Assembly: GCF_963676665.1 (NCBI RefSeq) | Contig: NZ_OY781371.1 | Span: 496,001 to 560,000 of the forward strand | Reading direction: 5' to 3' | Source: an uncultured Tolumonas sp. | GTDB taxonomy: Bacteria > Pseudomonadota > Gammaproteobacteria > Enterobacterales > Aeromonadaceae | Length of the DNA stretch: 64,000 nt | Shown: one piece after another, positions 44,046 through 52,423 of the stretch | Position numbering within the stretch: the stretch's first letter is position 1 | Layout: every line of letters starts with the position of its first letter | Notes under the pieces: model-generated | The model's database searches: none | Seen by the model: only the letters and a program-made list of their open reading frames with translations | What the model was told of the DNA's origin: nothing | Program-made: the position numbers and the translations under genes

Positions 44046-45196
44046 CGTGCAGCCTCCAGCACTTTGCGGCTTTCAGCGAGTGTCACTTCATGACGTTCAC
44101 CTAACGCAACCATGCCATGCTCTTCAAGTTGTTTGAGGATCGCAGCAATGCCATCTTCACCAATATCGTAAGCAGAAAGACGTGTTGGCAGACCTAATGA
44201 CTCAAAGAAAGCACGGGTTTTGGCAATCGCTGCGTCGATGATTTCATCATCTGAACCTTCCGTGATGTTCCAGACCCGTTTGGCGTATTGCAGCAGTTTT
44301 TCATGTTTTGCCACGCGACGGATCTGCATCATTGCGGGCAAAACTACAGCCAGCGTGCGGGCATGGTCGATACCGTATTTAGCGGTAATTTCATGGCCGA
44401 TCATATGTGTGCCCCAGTCAGATGGCACACCGGCTGCGATCAGGCCATTCAGTGCCAGAGTGGCTGTCCACATCAGGTTGGCGCGCGCGGTGTAATCGGT
44501 TGATTCGACGGCCTGTGGGCCGTGTTCAATCAGCGTCAACAGCAGACTTTCCGCAAAACGATCCTGAATAAACCCACCGACCGGGTAGGTCAGATATTGT
44601 TCCATCACATGGATAAAAGCATCAACGACCCCATTTGCTAGCTGACGTTGTGGCAAGGTGTACGTTTTGGTTGGATCTAACACAGAAAAACGTGGGAAGA
44701 CGTGCTTGCTCAAAAAGGGCAGCTTGGCACCTATCGCTTTGATGGTGATCACCCCACCATTGTTCATTTCTGAGCCTGTTGCAGGCAGTGTCAGCACGGA
44801 ACCAAATGGCATGGCTTTCGTCACTTTGCCACCAAAGGATTTTAATATTTCCGTTGGGTCGCCGTCATACAGCGTTGCGGCAGCAACAAATTTAGTGCCA
44901 TCCAACACAGAACCACCACCCACGGCCAGCAGGAAATCGATGTTTTCTTTTTTAACTTGTTCTACCGCCTGCATCAGCGTTTCAAAGCTTGGGTTAGGTT
45001 CAATGCCATTAAATTCAGCAATCTGACGTGAACCTAACGCAGTACGAACTTCATCCAGCGTGCCGCTTTTACGCGCACTTTCACCGCCCAATAAAATGAG
45101 CACCCGGGCATCGGCAGGAATCAGCGTCGCCAGATCGGCAATACGCCCTTGACCAAACGCAATATGAGTTGGGTTATAAAAATCAAAATTAAGCAT
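44042..45196 (-). CDS. yqhD: Iron-containing (YqhD-type) NADPH-dependent alcohol dehydrogenase
   Basis: Reduces short-chain and lipid-peroxidation aldehydes to alcohols. It is 384 residues, closely similar to E. coli YqhD along its length: FYNPTHIAFGQGRI at the start, LLAVGGGSVLDGTKF for NADP binding, TLPATGSEMNNGGVI, metal ligands in NGVVDAFIHVMEQY and MIGHEITAKYGIDHARTLA, and LQYAKRVWNITEGSDDE. GGAGAG precedes the ATG. It is first gene of a three-gene unit whose upstream region carries two NemR-like operators. Confidence 0.94.
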   Translation of the reverse strand: MLNFDFYNPTHIAFGQGRIADLATLIPADARVLILLGGESARKSGTLDEVRTALGSRQIAEFNGIEPNPSFETLMQAVEQVKKENIDFLLAVGGGSVLDGTKFVAAATLYDGDPTEILKSFGGKVTKAMPFGSVLTLPATGSEMNNGGVITIKAIGAKLPFLSKHVFPRFSVLDPTKTYTLPQRQLANGVVDAFIHVMEQYLTYPVGGFIQDRFAESLLLTLIEHGPQAVESTDYTARANLMWTATLALNGLIAAGVPSDWGTHMIGHEITAKYGIDHARTLAVVLPAMMQIRRVAKHEKLLQYAKRVWNITEGSDDEIIDAAIAKTRAFFESLGLPTRLSAYDIGEDGIAAILKQLEEHGMVALGERHEVTLAESRKVLEAAR

Positions 45197-45282
45197 GACT
45201 CTCTCCGCTGAGGAAAATCCGGAGCCTGAGATATCGATAAGTCAGGTTTTTTCCGGAAGAATGACAAAAAAATAACACCAAA

Positions 45283-45297
45283 TAGACCAGTCGTCTA
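45283..45297. promoter_or_regulatory. NemR-like operator copy 1 (near yqhD)
   Basis: TAGAC-CAGTC-GTCTA, perfect 5-base half-sites. The same half-sites and spacing recur at 45360-45374. It lies 86 bp upstream of the yqhD ATG and resembles the palindromic TAGACC-type box of E. coli NemR. Confidence 0.7.
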
Positions 45298-45359
45298 GTG
45301 AGTTGTTTTTCGTATTTGCAATTCCAGCTAAAGACGTTGAAAATGCGTTTATTGAACAT

Positions 45360-45374
45360 TAGACGATTGGTCTA
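45360..45374. promoter_or_regulatory. NemR-like operator copy 2 (near the TetR gene)
   Basis: TAGAC-GATTG-GTCTA; the dyad extends to ATTAGAC/GTCTAAT. It lies 20 bp upstream of the TetR-family ATG, a good place for autorepression. Centre-to-centre distance to copy 1 is 77 bp. Confidence 0.75.
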
Positions 45375-45394
45375 ATTAGTGTGGATGATGAATC

Positions 45395-46006
45395 ATGACA
45401 ACTGAACATAAAGATGTCCGCCAACATATTCTGGATACCGGTAAGATGATCATTGTCGGTAAAGGTTTTTCAGCCGTTGGGTTGGCTGAGATCCTGAATG
45501 CTGCAAAAGTACCGAAAGGTTCCTTTTACCATTACTTCAAATCGAAGGAAGTTTTTGGTGAAGCGTTGCTGGAAGATTACTTCGCCGGGTATATCCAGCG
45601 CCTGCAAGTCTTGTTTTCCGATAACAGTATGCCGGCTGCCGCACGGTTGATGACGTATTGGTCTCGCTGGCAAGAAGCACAGGAATGTGACGATCTGACC
45701 GGGAAATGTCTGGTGGTTAAACTCAGTGCTGAGGTGGCCGATCTCTCGGAATTGATGCGCAATGCACTGAAGCAAGGCACCGAGAAATTGATTGCACAGC
45801 TTACCGCTTGTATCGCAGAAGGTATTCAGGATGGTTCGTTATCTACCGGTTTGATACCGGAGCAAACTGCGCTGGCTCTCTATGAATTATGGCTGGGCGC
45901 AACGCTGCTGACGAAATTGCGTCGTGACAGCAGCGCGTTGGATCAAGCGATGGTGACTACCTGCAAACTGTTGGAATTGCCACTTTCTAACGCATCTAAT
46001 CAATAA
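45395..46006 (+). CDS. nemR: NemR-like TetR family repressor (electrophile sensor)
   Basis: 203 residues. The N-terminal TetR helix-turn-helix has FSAVGLAEILNAAKVPKGSFYHYFKSKE (about 25-52, shown split by KVPKGSFYHYF). The ligand domain contains Cys105 in LTGKCLVVKLSAE, aligning with the redox-sensing Cys106 of E. coli NemR, and K174 in LWLGATLLTKLRRD, aligning with NemR Lys175, which supports the Cys charge-transfer switch. An additional Cys98 is nearby. It is divergent from yqhD-curA-DJ-1, all aldehyde/enone-handling enzymes. Confidence 0.85.
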   Translation: MTTEHKDVRQHILDTGKMIIVGKGFSAVGLAEILNAAKVPKGSFYHYFKSKEVFGEALLEDYFAGYIQRLQVLFSDNSMPAAARLMTYWSRWQEAQECDDLTGKCLVVKLSAEVADLSELMRNALKQGTEKLIAQLTACIAEGIQDGSLSTGLIPEQTALALYELWLGATLLTKLRRDSSALDQAMVTTCKLLELPLSNASNQ

Positions 46007-46023
46007 ACCAGGCCGGTATAGCA

Positions 46024-46069
46024 GGACAAACATCAGCGAGCGAAAAGCAATATCAAGTGATGTTTGTCC
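46024..46069. repeat. 12-base inverted repeat between convergent nemR and dkgB
   Basis: GGACAAACATCA and TGATGTTTGTCC are perfect complements with a 22-base loop. It lies between convergent stops. No T-run follows, so terminator function is uncertain. Confidence 0.4.
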
Positions 46070-46081
46070 AGTGTTACGAGA

Positions 46082-46882
46082 TCAATCCCAGTTCGGGCTG
46101 AAATCCGGGTTGGCAATGCGTTCGTTAATATCGAGTCTGGAAATCGCTGACATCTCTTCATCACTCAATGTGATATCGGTGGCTTTCAGATTATTCGCCA
46201 GATGTTCACGTTTCGTCGAAGAGGGGATCACGGTAAACCCTTGCTGTAATAACCAGGCTAACGAGATCAGAGCCGGAGTGGTTGCATGTTTGCCCCCAAT
46301 TTTTTGCAACACCGGATCGTGCATCACTTTGCCATAAGCCAGCGGCATATAAGCCGTCACCGGGATCTGATGTTCCTGACAAAACGCCACCACACGCTTA
46401 TTTTGCAGGAAGGGGTGAATTTCAATCTGCTGATTGGTAATTCTCCCCGCACCGACGGCGGCAATCGCCTGACGCAGATGGGCAATGGTAAAGTTTGATA
46501 CGCCCATTTCCTGCGTGAGACCTTGCTCCTGAGCATTCGCCAGCGCGGTCATGTATTCTGCTACCGGCACTTCATCTTTTGGCGATGGCCAGTGGATCAG
46601 CGTCATATCCAGTCGCTCAATCTGTAGTTTTTCCAGACTTTCCTGCAAGCTGGTAATCAACTTATTTCCGCTAAAATTACTGGTCCAGATTTTAGTGGTG
46701 ATATACAACTCGGAGCGTGGAATACCACTCTCTTGTATGGCGCGCCCGACTTCGGCTTCGTTACCGTAAATCTGTGCCGTATCAATATGGCGATAACCAA
46801 GTTCCAAGCCATTTAACACGGAATCAATGACCACTTGTTCTTTCAGACGGAAAGTTCCCAGACCAATTTTTGGCATTTGCAT
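46082..46882 (-). CDS. dkgB: Aldo/keto reductase, DkgB type
   Basis: NADPH-dependent reductase (methylglyoxal, 2,5-diketo-D-gluconate and other carbonyls in the family). It is 266 residues with the AKR barrel motifs: GYRHIDTAQIYGNEAEVG (catalytic Asp/Tyr), ITTKIW (Lys), LIHWPSP (His), GVSNF and VIPSSTK. GGAG lies 8 bp before the first ATG; the second ATG two codons later is possible. It begins 3 bp after the stop of the MFS gene and is probably cotranscribed with it. Confidence 0.92.
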   Translation of the reverse strand: MQMPKIGLGTFRLKEQVVIDSVLNGLELGYRHIDTAQIYGNEAEVGRAIQESGIPRSELYITTKIWTSNFSGNKLITSLQESLEKLQIERLDMTLIHWPSPKDEVPVAEYMTALANAQEQGLTQEMGVSNFTIAHLRQAIAAVGAGRITNQQIEIHPFLQNKRVVAFCQEHQIPVTAYMPLAYGKVMHDPVLQKIGGKHATTPALISLAWLLQQGFTVIPSSTKREHLANNLKATDITLSDEEMSAISRLDINERIANPDFSPNWD

Positions 46883-46885
46883 GAT

Positions 46886-48068
46886 TTATTCTCCTGACAG
46901 TAAATTTGTATCAGCACGTTCAAGACGTTCGCTGGCGAAGGTTAAGCCCAAAGCAACCAGTACGATCAGGCTGCCTACCCACGGGGTATCCATCAGCGTC
47001 ATATGACTAACCACTGCACCACCGGTAATGGAACCCAACGCGATGCCGACATTAAAGGCGGCGATATTCAGCCCAGAAGCCACATCGACGGCATTGGGGG
47101 TAAAACGCTGCGCTTGTTGCACCACCAGCACCTGTAAACCGGGCACATTACCGAAGGCAAACGCGCCCCAAACCAGAACGGTTAATACTGCGGTGATCTG
47201 ATTGCCTGCAGTAAAGGTCAGGCTCATTAACACAATCGCCAGACCGGCAAAGAGTAATTTCAGGGCGGATAATGGCCCTTTTCGATCAGCGAGTTTGCCG
47301 CCCCAAATATTGCCAACGGCCACTGACACGCCATAGACCAGTAAGATCACACTGACGCTGGCGGCAGAGAAGCCACTGATGTTTTGTAAAATAGGGGCTA
47401 AAAAAGTGAAAGCAGTGAAGGCACCACCGTAACCCAAGGCTGTTTTAGCATAGACCAGTAATAAGCGCGGATGCGTCAACACCTGTAATTGCTGGCGTAG
47501 TGAAGCGGGTGGAGCATGGTGAATATCATCGGGAATAAACATCAGACTCGCGAGTAGGGCGATGACACCTAATAGTGAAACGGCCAGGAAGGTTTCCTGC
47601 CAGCCATAGGTTTGCCCAATCCATGTTTCCTAACGGCACGCCTGTCACTAAGGCAACGGTGAGCCCGCTGAACATGATCGCAATAGCGCTGGCCGCTTTT
47701 TCTTTGGGCACCAGGCTGGTGGCGATGGTTGAACCAATTGAGAAAAATACGCCGTGAGCTAACCCCGTTAATACACGGGCAATAACCAGCACCAGATAAC
47801 TTGTTGCTTGCCAGGCCAGTAAATTTCCAGCAGTAAACAGCGCCATTAACCCCATTAACAGCCATTTTCTGGGTACTTTACCCGTTAATGCGGTGAGCAC
47901 TGGTGCACCTACCGCAACCCCAAAAGCATACAGGCTAACCAGTAATCCGGCGGGAGGTAGCGTGATCTGCAAGTGTTCAGCAATGGTGGGAATCAGCCCA
48001 ACGATGACAAACTCTGTTGCTCCGATAGCAAACGCACTGATAGTCAGTGCAAATAATGCTAATGGCAT
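46886..48068 (-). pseudogene. ydhP: MFS transporter, YdhP (arabinose-efflux-like) type, interrupted by a single-base frameshift
   Basis: From ATG 48068 (MPLALFALTISAFAIGATEF, AAGGAGTACC upstream), it matches YdhP-type DHA1 exporters through GLTVALVTGVPLG at about residue 145. It then shifts frame, reading NMDWANLWLAGNLP instead of the expected TWIGQTYGWQETFLAVSLLG, which is in the next frame and continues to 46886. Dropping one of the three T residues at 47626-47628 restores a 393-residue, 12-helix protein of usual size. The indel is in a homopolymer, so sequencing error is likely. The likely role is drug or purine/sugar-like efflux; the substrate is unknown. Confidence 0.88.
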
Positions 48069-48071
48069 AAG

Positions 48072-48110
48072 GTACTCCTTGAAACAAAGCGATTTGTAAG
48101 TAAGGAGTAC
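48072..48110 (-). promoter_or_regulatory. Nested hairpin enclosing the ribosome-binding site of the MFS gene
   Basis: On the minus strand GTACTCCTT (48110-48102) pairs perfectly with AAGGAGTAC (48080-48072), which contains the Shine-Dalgarno sequence of the MFS ATG. Inside lies ACAAA-TCGC-TTTGT, a second perfect stem with tetraloop. If transcribed, this leader could hide the ribosome site. Alternatively it is a DNA operator for the divergent LysR protein. Confidence 0.5.
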
Positions 48111-48178
48111 AGTATGGGCTTGCAGTTTGATGATAAAAACGACTATAAAAACATAATATAATTGACGTAGTAGCAAGA

Positions 48179-49075
48179 ATGAAGACCAATTCCGATGAAT
48201 TAGAGCTGTTTGTGGCTGTCGTTGACGCAGGAAGTCTGCGTCAGGCGGCAGAAAATCTGGGCGTTGATAATGCGGTGGTGAGTCGTCGATTAAAACGGCT
48301 GGAAGAGAAACTGGCCACCACCTTATTGAACCGCACGACTCGGCGTCTTTCGTTGACCGAAGAAGGGCAGTGGTTTTATCAGGAAGCGGTTACGGTGCTT
48401 AACCAGATGGCACAAGCGGAAGCCGCGTTGATCGCCCGTAAAGCAGAACCGGAAGGCGTATTGCGAGTAGATGCGGCAACGCCGTTTATATTGCATCAAC
48501 TGATCCCGTTGATCAGTGAATTTCGTCGTCGTTTCCCCCGTATTGAGCTGCATCTGGACAGTTCGGATGGTTTTATCAATTTGCTGGAGCGGCGGGTTGA
48601 TGTGGCGATCCGTATCGGTGAACTCACCGATTCAGGGCTCAGAGCCATGCCATTAGGCAATTCCCGCCTGCGTTTGTTGGCATCACCGGATTATTTAGCG
48701 CGTTGTGGCATTCCTGCCGTCATTACTGATCTGCAAAATCACACCTTATTAGGGTTTACCGGTTCCGAGAATTTGAATTGGTGGCCGTTAGTGCACGACC
48801 AAGGCGATCGGCTGGCGATAAAGCCTCAACTGCGCGCCAGTAGTGGTGAAACGCTGCGCCAGTTAGCCATAGCGGGTGAAGGCATCGCCTGTCTGTCAGA
48901 TTTTATGACCACCGATGATCGTCAGTCTGGCCGACTGGTTGAAATTTTAGCCGAGCTTAACAGCGGAGCGCGTCGTCCGGTGAATGCCGTGTTTTACAGC
49001 GATGCGCAGCGAAACCCTCGTTTGAGAGTCTGGTTGGATTTTATGAAAGAGAAACTGGCTTCAACACTGCTCTAA
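48179..49075 (+). CDS. LysR family transcriptional regulator divergent from the MFS exporter
   Basis: 298 residues. N-terminal helix-turn-helix (ELFVAVVDAGSLRQAAENLG, DNAVVSRRLKRLEEKLATTLLNR) and a LysR effector domain (about 90-290) of the CrgA/DsdC-like type: DSSDGFINLLERRVDVAIRIGEL. It is divergent from ydhP-dkgB with 110 bp between, so it probably controls that unit. Confidence 0.9.
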   Translation: MKTNSDELELFVAVVDAGSLRQAAENLGVDNAVVSRRLKRLEEKLATTLLNRTTRRLSLTEEGQWFYQEAVTVLNQMAQAEAALIARKAEPEGVLRVDAATPFILHQLIPLISEFRRRFPRIELHLDSSDGFINLLERRVDVAIRIGELTDSGLRAMPLGNSRLRLLASPDYLARCGIPAVITDLQNHTLLGFTGSENLNWWPLVHDQGDRLAIKPQLRASSGETLRQLAIAGEGIACLSDFMTTDDRQSGRLVEILAELNSGARRPVNAVFYSDAQRNPRLRVWLDFMKEKLASTLL

Positions 49076-49246
49076 TTGAGCCTGATAGCAAAAAAAAGCC
49101 ATTTTTAGTCCGCATAAGCTGAGCAGTACTCATATCTGTCCTACACTGACAATAAAATATTTGTTTAGCGGTATTGTTCATATTTAACGCTCACCATAAC
49201 CACTTAAAAGGTATAGTTTTCAATTAAATAAAAAAGCGGGCTAAAA

Positions 49247-51988
49247 ATGCAGTATTCAATCAAGACACAGTTTTTTTTAGCGATTATGTTTCCAATCATG
49301 GCCCTCTGTGTGCAGTTATTACTGTGGACATGGATCGATCCGTTTGTCTGGTTTCTATTTTTCCCTGCGGTATTTTTCAGTGCACGAGTCTCTGGTTTGA
49401 AAGGGGGGCTCATCGCGACAATTCTTTGTTTAGTGTTTGTTTGGTACTTTTTTGTGCCATCGAGATTTTCTTGGGAAATTGCCAGAACAAATAATTTGTG
49501 GTCTATGGTGTTATTTGTATTTATGGGCTACCTGTTCAGCGAATCTCAGGAGCGGCTCCGACAGGCGAATCTTCGTATTGAGAATGCATTAGAGCAGTCT
49601 CGGGTAGCGAAAGCGCGGATCGATGAGCTTTATCAACAAACACTGGAATTAGATGAACTGAAAACACAGTTTTTTTCTAATGTCAGTCATGAGCTACGCA
49701 CACCACTTACATTGATTCTTGGTCCAGTGGAAAAGTTATTGGCTGATACAGGGTTTAATCAGACGCAACGACATCATTTGGATGTTATTGAGCGTAATGC
49801 GCGTTTTCTTTTCCGGCATGTATCCGATCTGCTGGATGTGGCCAAGTTAGAAGCAAAGCGGATGAATCTGCAATACTCCGCAGTCGATCTTTCGCATATT
49901 GTCCGTTTATCCGCTTCTTTTTTTGAAAATGTGTCAACGGATAGGAAAATCAATTATCGGATCAACACCCCCCAACAATTGCATGCACAGGTCGATGGTG
50001 AAAAGACGCAACGTATCTTACTAAATCTATTATCAAATGCGTTTAAGTTTGTACCTGACAATGGTGTGGTCGATATTGTTTTATCTGAGCTGAATGGGAG
50101 GGCAGTTATCGAGGTGAGCGATAATGGCCCCGGTGTACCGGACGATATGAAACAAGCCATTTTTGAACGTTTCCGGCAGGTTGATGGTCGTTCTGCTCGT
50201 CAACATGGTGGAACCGGATTAGGGCTGGCGATTGTGAAGGAGTTTGTCAGTTTACATGGCGGGGAAGTGACCTGTCTTGATGCTGCTGGTGGTGGAGCGT
50301 TATTCCGTGTTGTATTGCCGTTATTAGCACCAGAAGGCGCGGTTATCAGTGATGAACTCACTAATGTGAATCATATTCTGGAGCAACAGGCCGTTGATGA
50401 GCTGAATCAGGAACATATGGATCATCAGTCTGAGCTGAGCACAATCAATGATGCAGACGAAAATAAAACATTGATTTTGGTCGTAGAAGATAACCCGGAT
50501 ATGAATGCCTATCTGGTGGCAACACTGGCTGAAATATATCGGGTAGAAAGTGCGCGTGATGGGGCGGACGGGCTGCAAAAAGCGTTAGCATTTAAACCGG
50601 ATTTGATTCTTTCTGACTTGATGATGCCGCGGATGAGCGGTGACAAAATGATCGCTGAATTACGAAAACATCCCGAAATGGTGGATATCCCGATCGTTCT
50701 ACTGACTGCCAGAGTAGACGACGAGTTGCGCATCCAGATGCTAAAAGCGGGAGTGCAGGAATATCTGACCAAACCTTTTTCTACCAAAGAGGTGTTAGCT
50801 CGCGTTGATAGTCTCTTGGTGGCCAGACAAAGACGTATTGAGGATTTAAAACGCAGCGAAAAACGCTTTCGACTGTTATTCGATACCATGCTGGAAGGTT
50901 TTTTTGTTGCTGAAGCCGTGCTTGATGCGAATGGTGAACCCGTTGATTGGCGATTTCTCGATGTAAACCCGGCACATACCAAAATTATCGGATTAAAAAA
51001 GGAAGATGTTGTCGGCCACACTATTCTTGAGTTATTCCCCGGGTTAGAGCCTTACTGGCTAAATGCGTATAAGCATACTGCTTTTACCGGAGAGCCCGTT
51101 CATCTGGAAGGGTTGGTCAACGTCAATGGCCGATATTATGAAAATTCGCTGTATTCACCATGCCGCGGGCAATTTGCCTGTATTTTTACCGATATCACTG
51201 ATCGCAAATTAGCGGAAGAGCAAATCCGTCAACTGAATGCTGAATTAGAAGTCCGTGTTGAGCAACGCACCACCGAACTCAAAGCAGCTAATCAGGAATT
51301 GGACGCCTTTGCTTATGCCGTTTCTCACGACTTGCGGGCACCGTTGCGTGCCATGAGCGGTTTTTCTCAAGCATTAACTGAAGATTATGGTGAGCAATTA
51401 AATGACGAAGCGCGTGATTATCTGAATGAAATCAATGCAGCCAGTCGTCGAATGGGTGACTTGATTGATGGCATATTGACGTTATCGCGTTGTACGCGTG
51501 GTGAGTTACGTCGTGACGATGTTGATATCTCCCAAATGGCGACACGGCTGTTGGAAGAAATGTCTCATTCTGATCCTGAACGGAAAGTGTCATGGCGAGT
51601 GGATGACAAGCTGAAAGCTTACGGCGATGAGCGTATGTTGGAAGCAGTCATGCGCAATTTGCTGGGTAATGCCTGGAAATACAGTGCTAAAAAACCAGAT
51701 GCCAACATCCGTGTTTTTGCTGACGCCCAGATTCATGATGGGATGTCAGGTTTCTGTGTTGCAGATAACGGCGCAGGCTTTGATATGGCGCATGCCGATC
51801 GCCTGTTTAAACCATTTCAACGTCTGCATCGGCAAGATGAGTTTTCGGGGATGGGCGTCGGTTTAGCAACGGTACAACGTATTATTCATCGCCATGGTGG
51901 CCAAATTGAAGCCATTGCAAAACCAGGCGAAGGCGCGACATTTTGTTTCACTTTACCCACGGGGTCTGAGATGGAGAATAAAGCATGA
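49247..51988 (+). CDS. Hybrid sensor kinase with two histidine-kinase modules around a receiver and PAS domain
   Basis: 913 residues. Residues 1-100: hydrophobic DUF4118-like (KdpD type) membrane region with about four helices. About 135-365: first HisKA/HATPase (FFSNVSHELRTPL, phospho-His near 148; DNGPGVPDDM, GGTGLGLAIVKE). About 405-530: receiver (LVVEDNPDMNAY; acceptor Asp near 457 in LILSDLMMP; LTARVD; LTKPF). About 540-650: PAS. About 655-690: coiled coil. About 685-910: second HisKA/HATPase of bacteriophytochrome type (YAVSHDLRAPLRAMSGF, DNGAGFDMAHADRLFKPFQRLH, GMGVGLATVQRII). It overlaps the next receiver gene by 4 bp. The signal is unknown. Confidence 0.9.
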   Translation: MQYSIKTQFFLAIMFPIMALCVQLLLWTWIDPFVWFLFFPAVFFSARVSGLKGGLIATILCLVFVWYFFVPSRFSWEIARTNNLWSMVLFVFMGYLFSESQERLRQANLRIENALEQSRVAKARIDELYQQTLELDELKTQFFSNVSHELRTPLTLILGPVEKLLADTGFNQTQRHHLDVIERNARFLFRHVSDLLDVAKLEAKRMNLQYSAVDLSHIVRLSASFFENVSTDRKINYRINTPQQLHAQVDGEKTQRILLNLLSNAFKFVPDNGVVDIVLSELNGRAVIEVSDNGPGVPDDMKQAIFERFRQVDGRSARQHGGTGLGLAIVKEFVSLHGGEVTCLDAAGGGALFRVVLPLLAPEGAVISDELTNVNHILEQQAVDELNQEHMDHQSELSTINDADENKTLILVVEDNPDMNAYLVATLAEIYRVESARDGADGLQKALAFKPDLILSDLMMPRMSGDKMIAELRKHPEMVDIPIVLLTARVDDELRIQMLKAGVQEYLTKPFSTKEVLARVDSLLVARQRRIEDLKRSEKRFRLLFDTMLEGFFVAEAVLDANGEPVDWRFLDVNPAHTKIIGLKKEDVVGHTILELFPGLEPYWLNAYKHTAFTGEPVHLEGLVNVNGRYYENSLYSPCRGQFACIFTDITDRKLAEEQIRQLNAELEVRVEQRTTELKAANQELDAFAYAVSHDLRAPLRAMSGFSQALTEDYGEQLNDEARDYLNEINAASRRMGDLIDGILTLSRCTRGELRRDDVDISQMATRLLEEMSHSDPERKVSWRVDDKLKAYGDERMLEAVMRNLLGNAWKYSAKKPDANIRVFADAQIHDGMSGFCVADNGAGFDMAHADRLFKPFQRLHRQDEFSGMGVGLATVQRIIHRHGGQIEAIAKPGEGATFCFTLPTGSEMENKA

Positions 51989-52419
51989 GCATATTACTGG
52001 TTGAAGATAATCCGCAGGATGAAAAGCTCATCTTACGTTCGCTAAAAAAAATGAATCTGGCGAATAAGATTGATGTCGCGCGCGATGGTCAACAAGCATT
52101 GGATTATCTTTTTCAGGAAAATGAATTTGCCAGCCTGAAAGGCGAGCCATTACCTACCGTGGTTTTACTGGATATTAATTTGCCGCGCGTGAATGGCTTA
52201 GATGTGTTAGCCAGATTGCGTAATAACCCGCGGACTAAGTTATTACCTGTCGTCATTTTAACTTCCTCCGATGATGAACGAGACCGTCTCAGAAGTTATG
52301 AGAACGGCGCTAACAGTTTTGTTAATAAACCACTGGAATTCAGTGAGTTTGCAGAAACGGTCGCCCGATTAGGGGTTTATTGGTTGATCACCAATAAACC
52401 TGCGCCAACTGGAATCTGA
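51985..52419 (+). CDS. Single-domain response regulator (Rcp1-like)
   Basis: 144 residues, receiver only: LLVEDNPQDEKLILR, acceptor Asp in VVLLDINLPRVNG, ILTSSDD, FVNKPLEF. The wording matches Rcp1-type regulators that pair with phytochrome-type kinases, in line with the second kinase module of the upstream gene. It sits between a hybrid kinase and a REC-GGDEF-EAL protein with ATGA overlap upstream and a 4 bp gap downstream, so it is a likely relay intermediate. Confidence 0.92.
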   Translation: MSILLVEDNPQDEKLILRSLKKMNLANKIDVARDGQQALDYLFQENEFASLKGEPLPTVVLLDINLPRVNGLDVLARLRNNPRTKLLPVVILTSSDDERDRLRSYENGANSFVNKPLEFSEFAETVARLGVYWLITNKPAPTGI

Positions 52420-52423
52420 ACGT

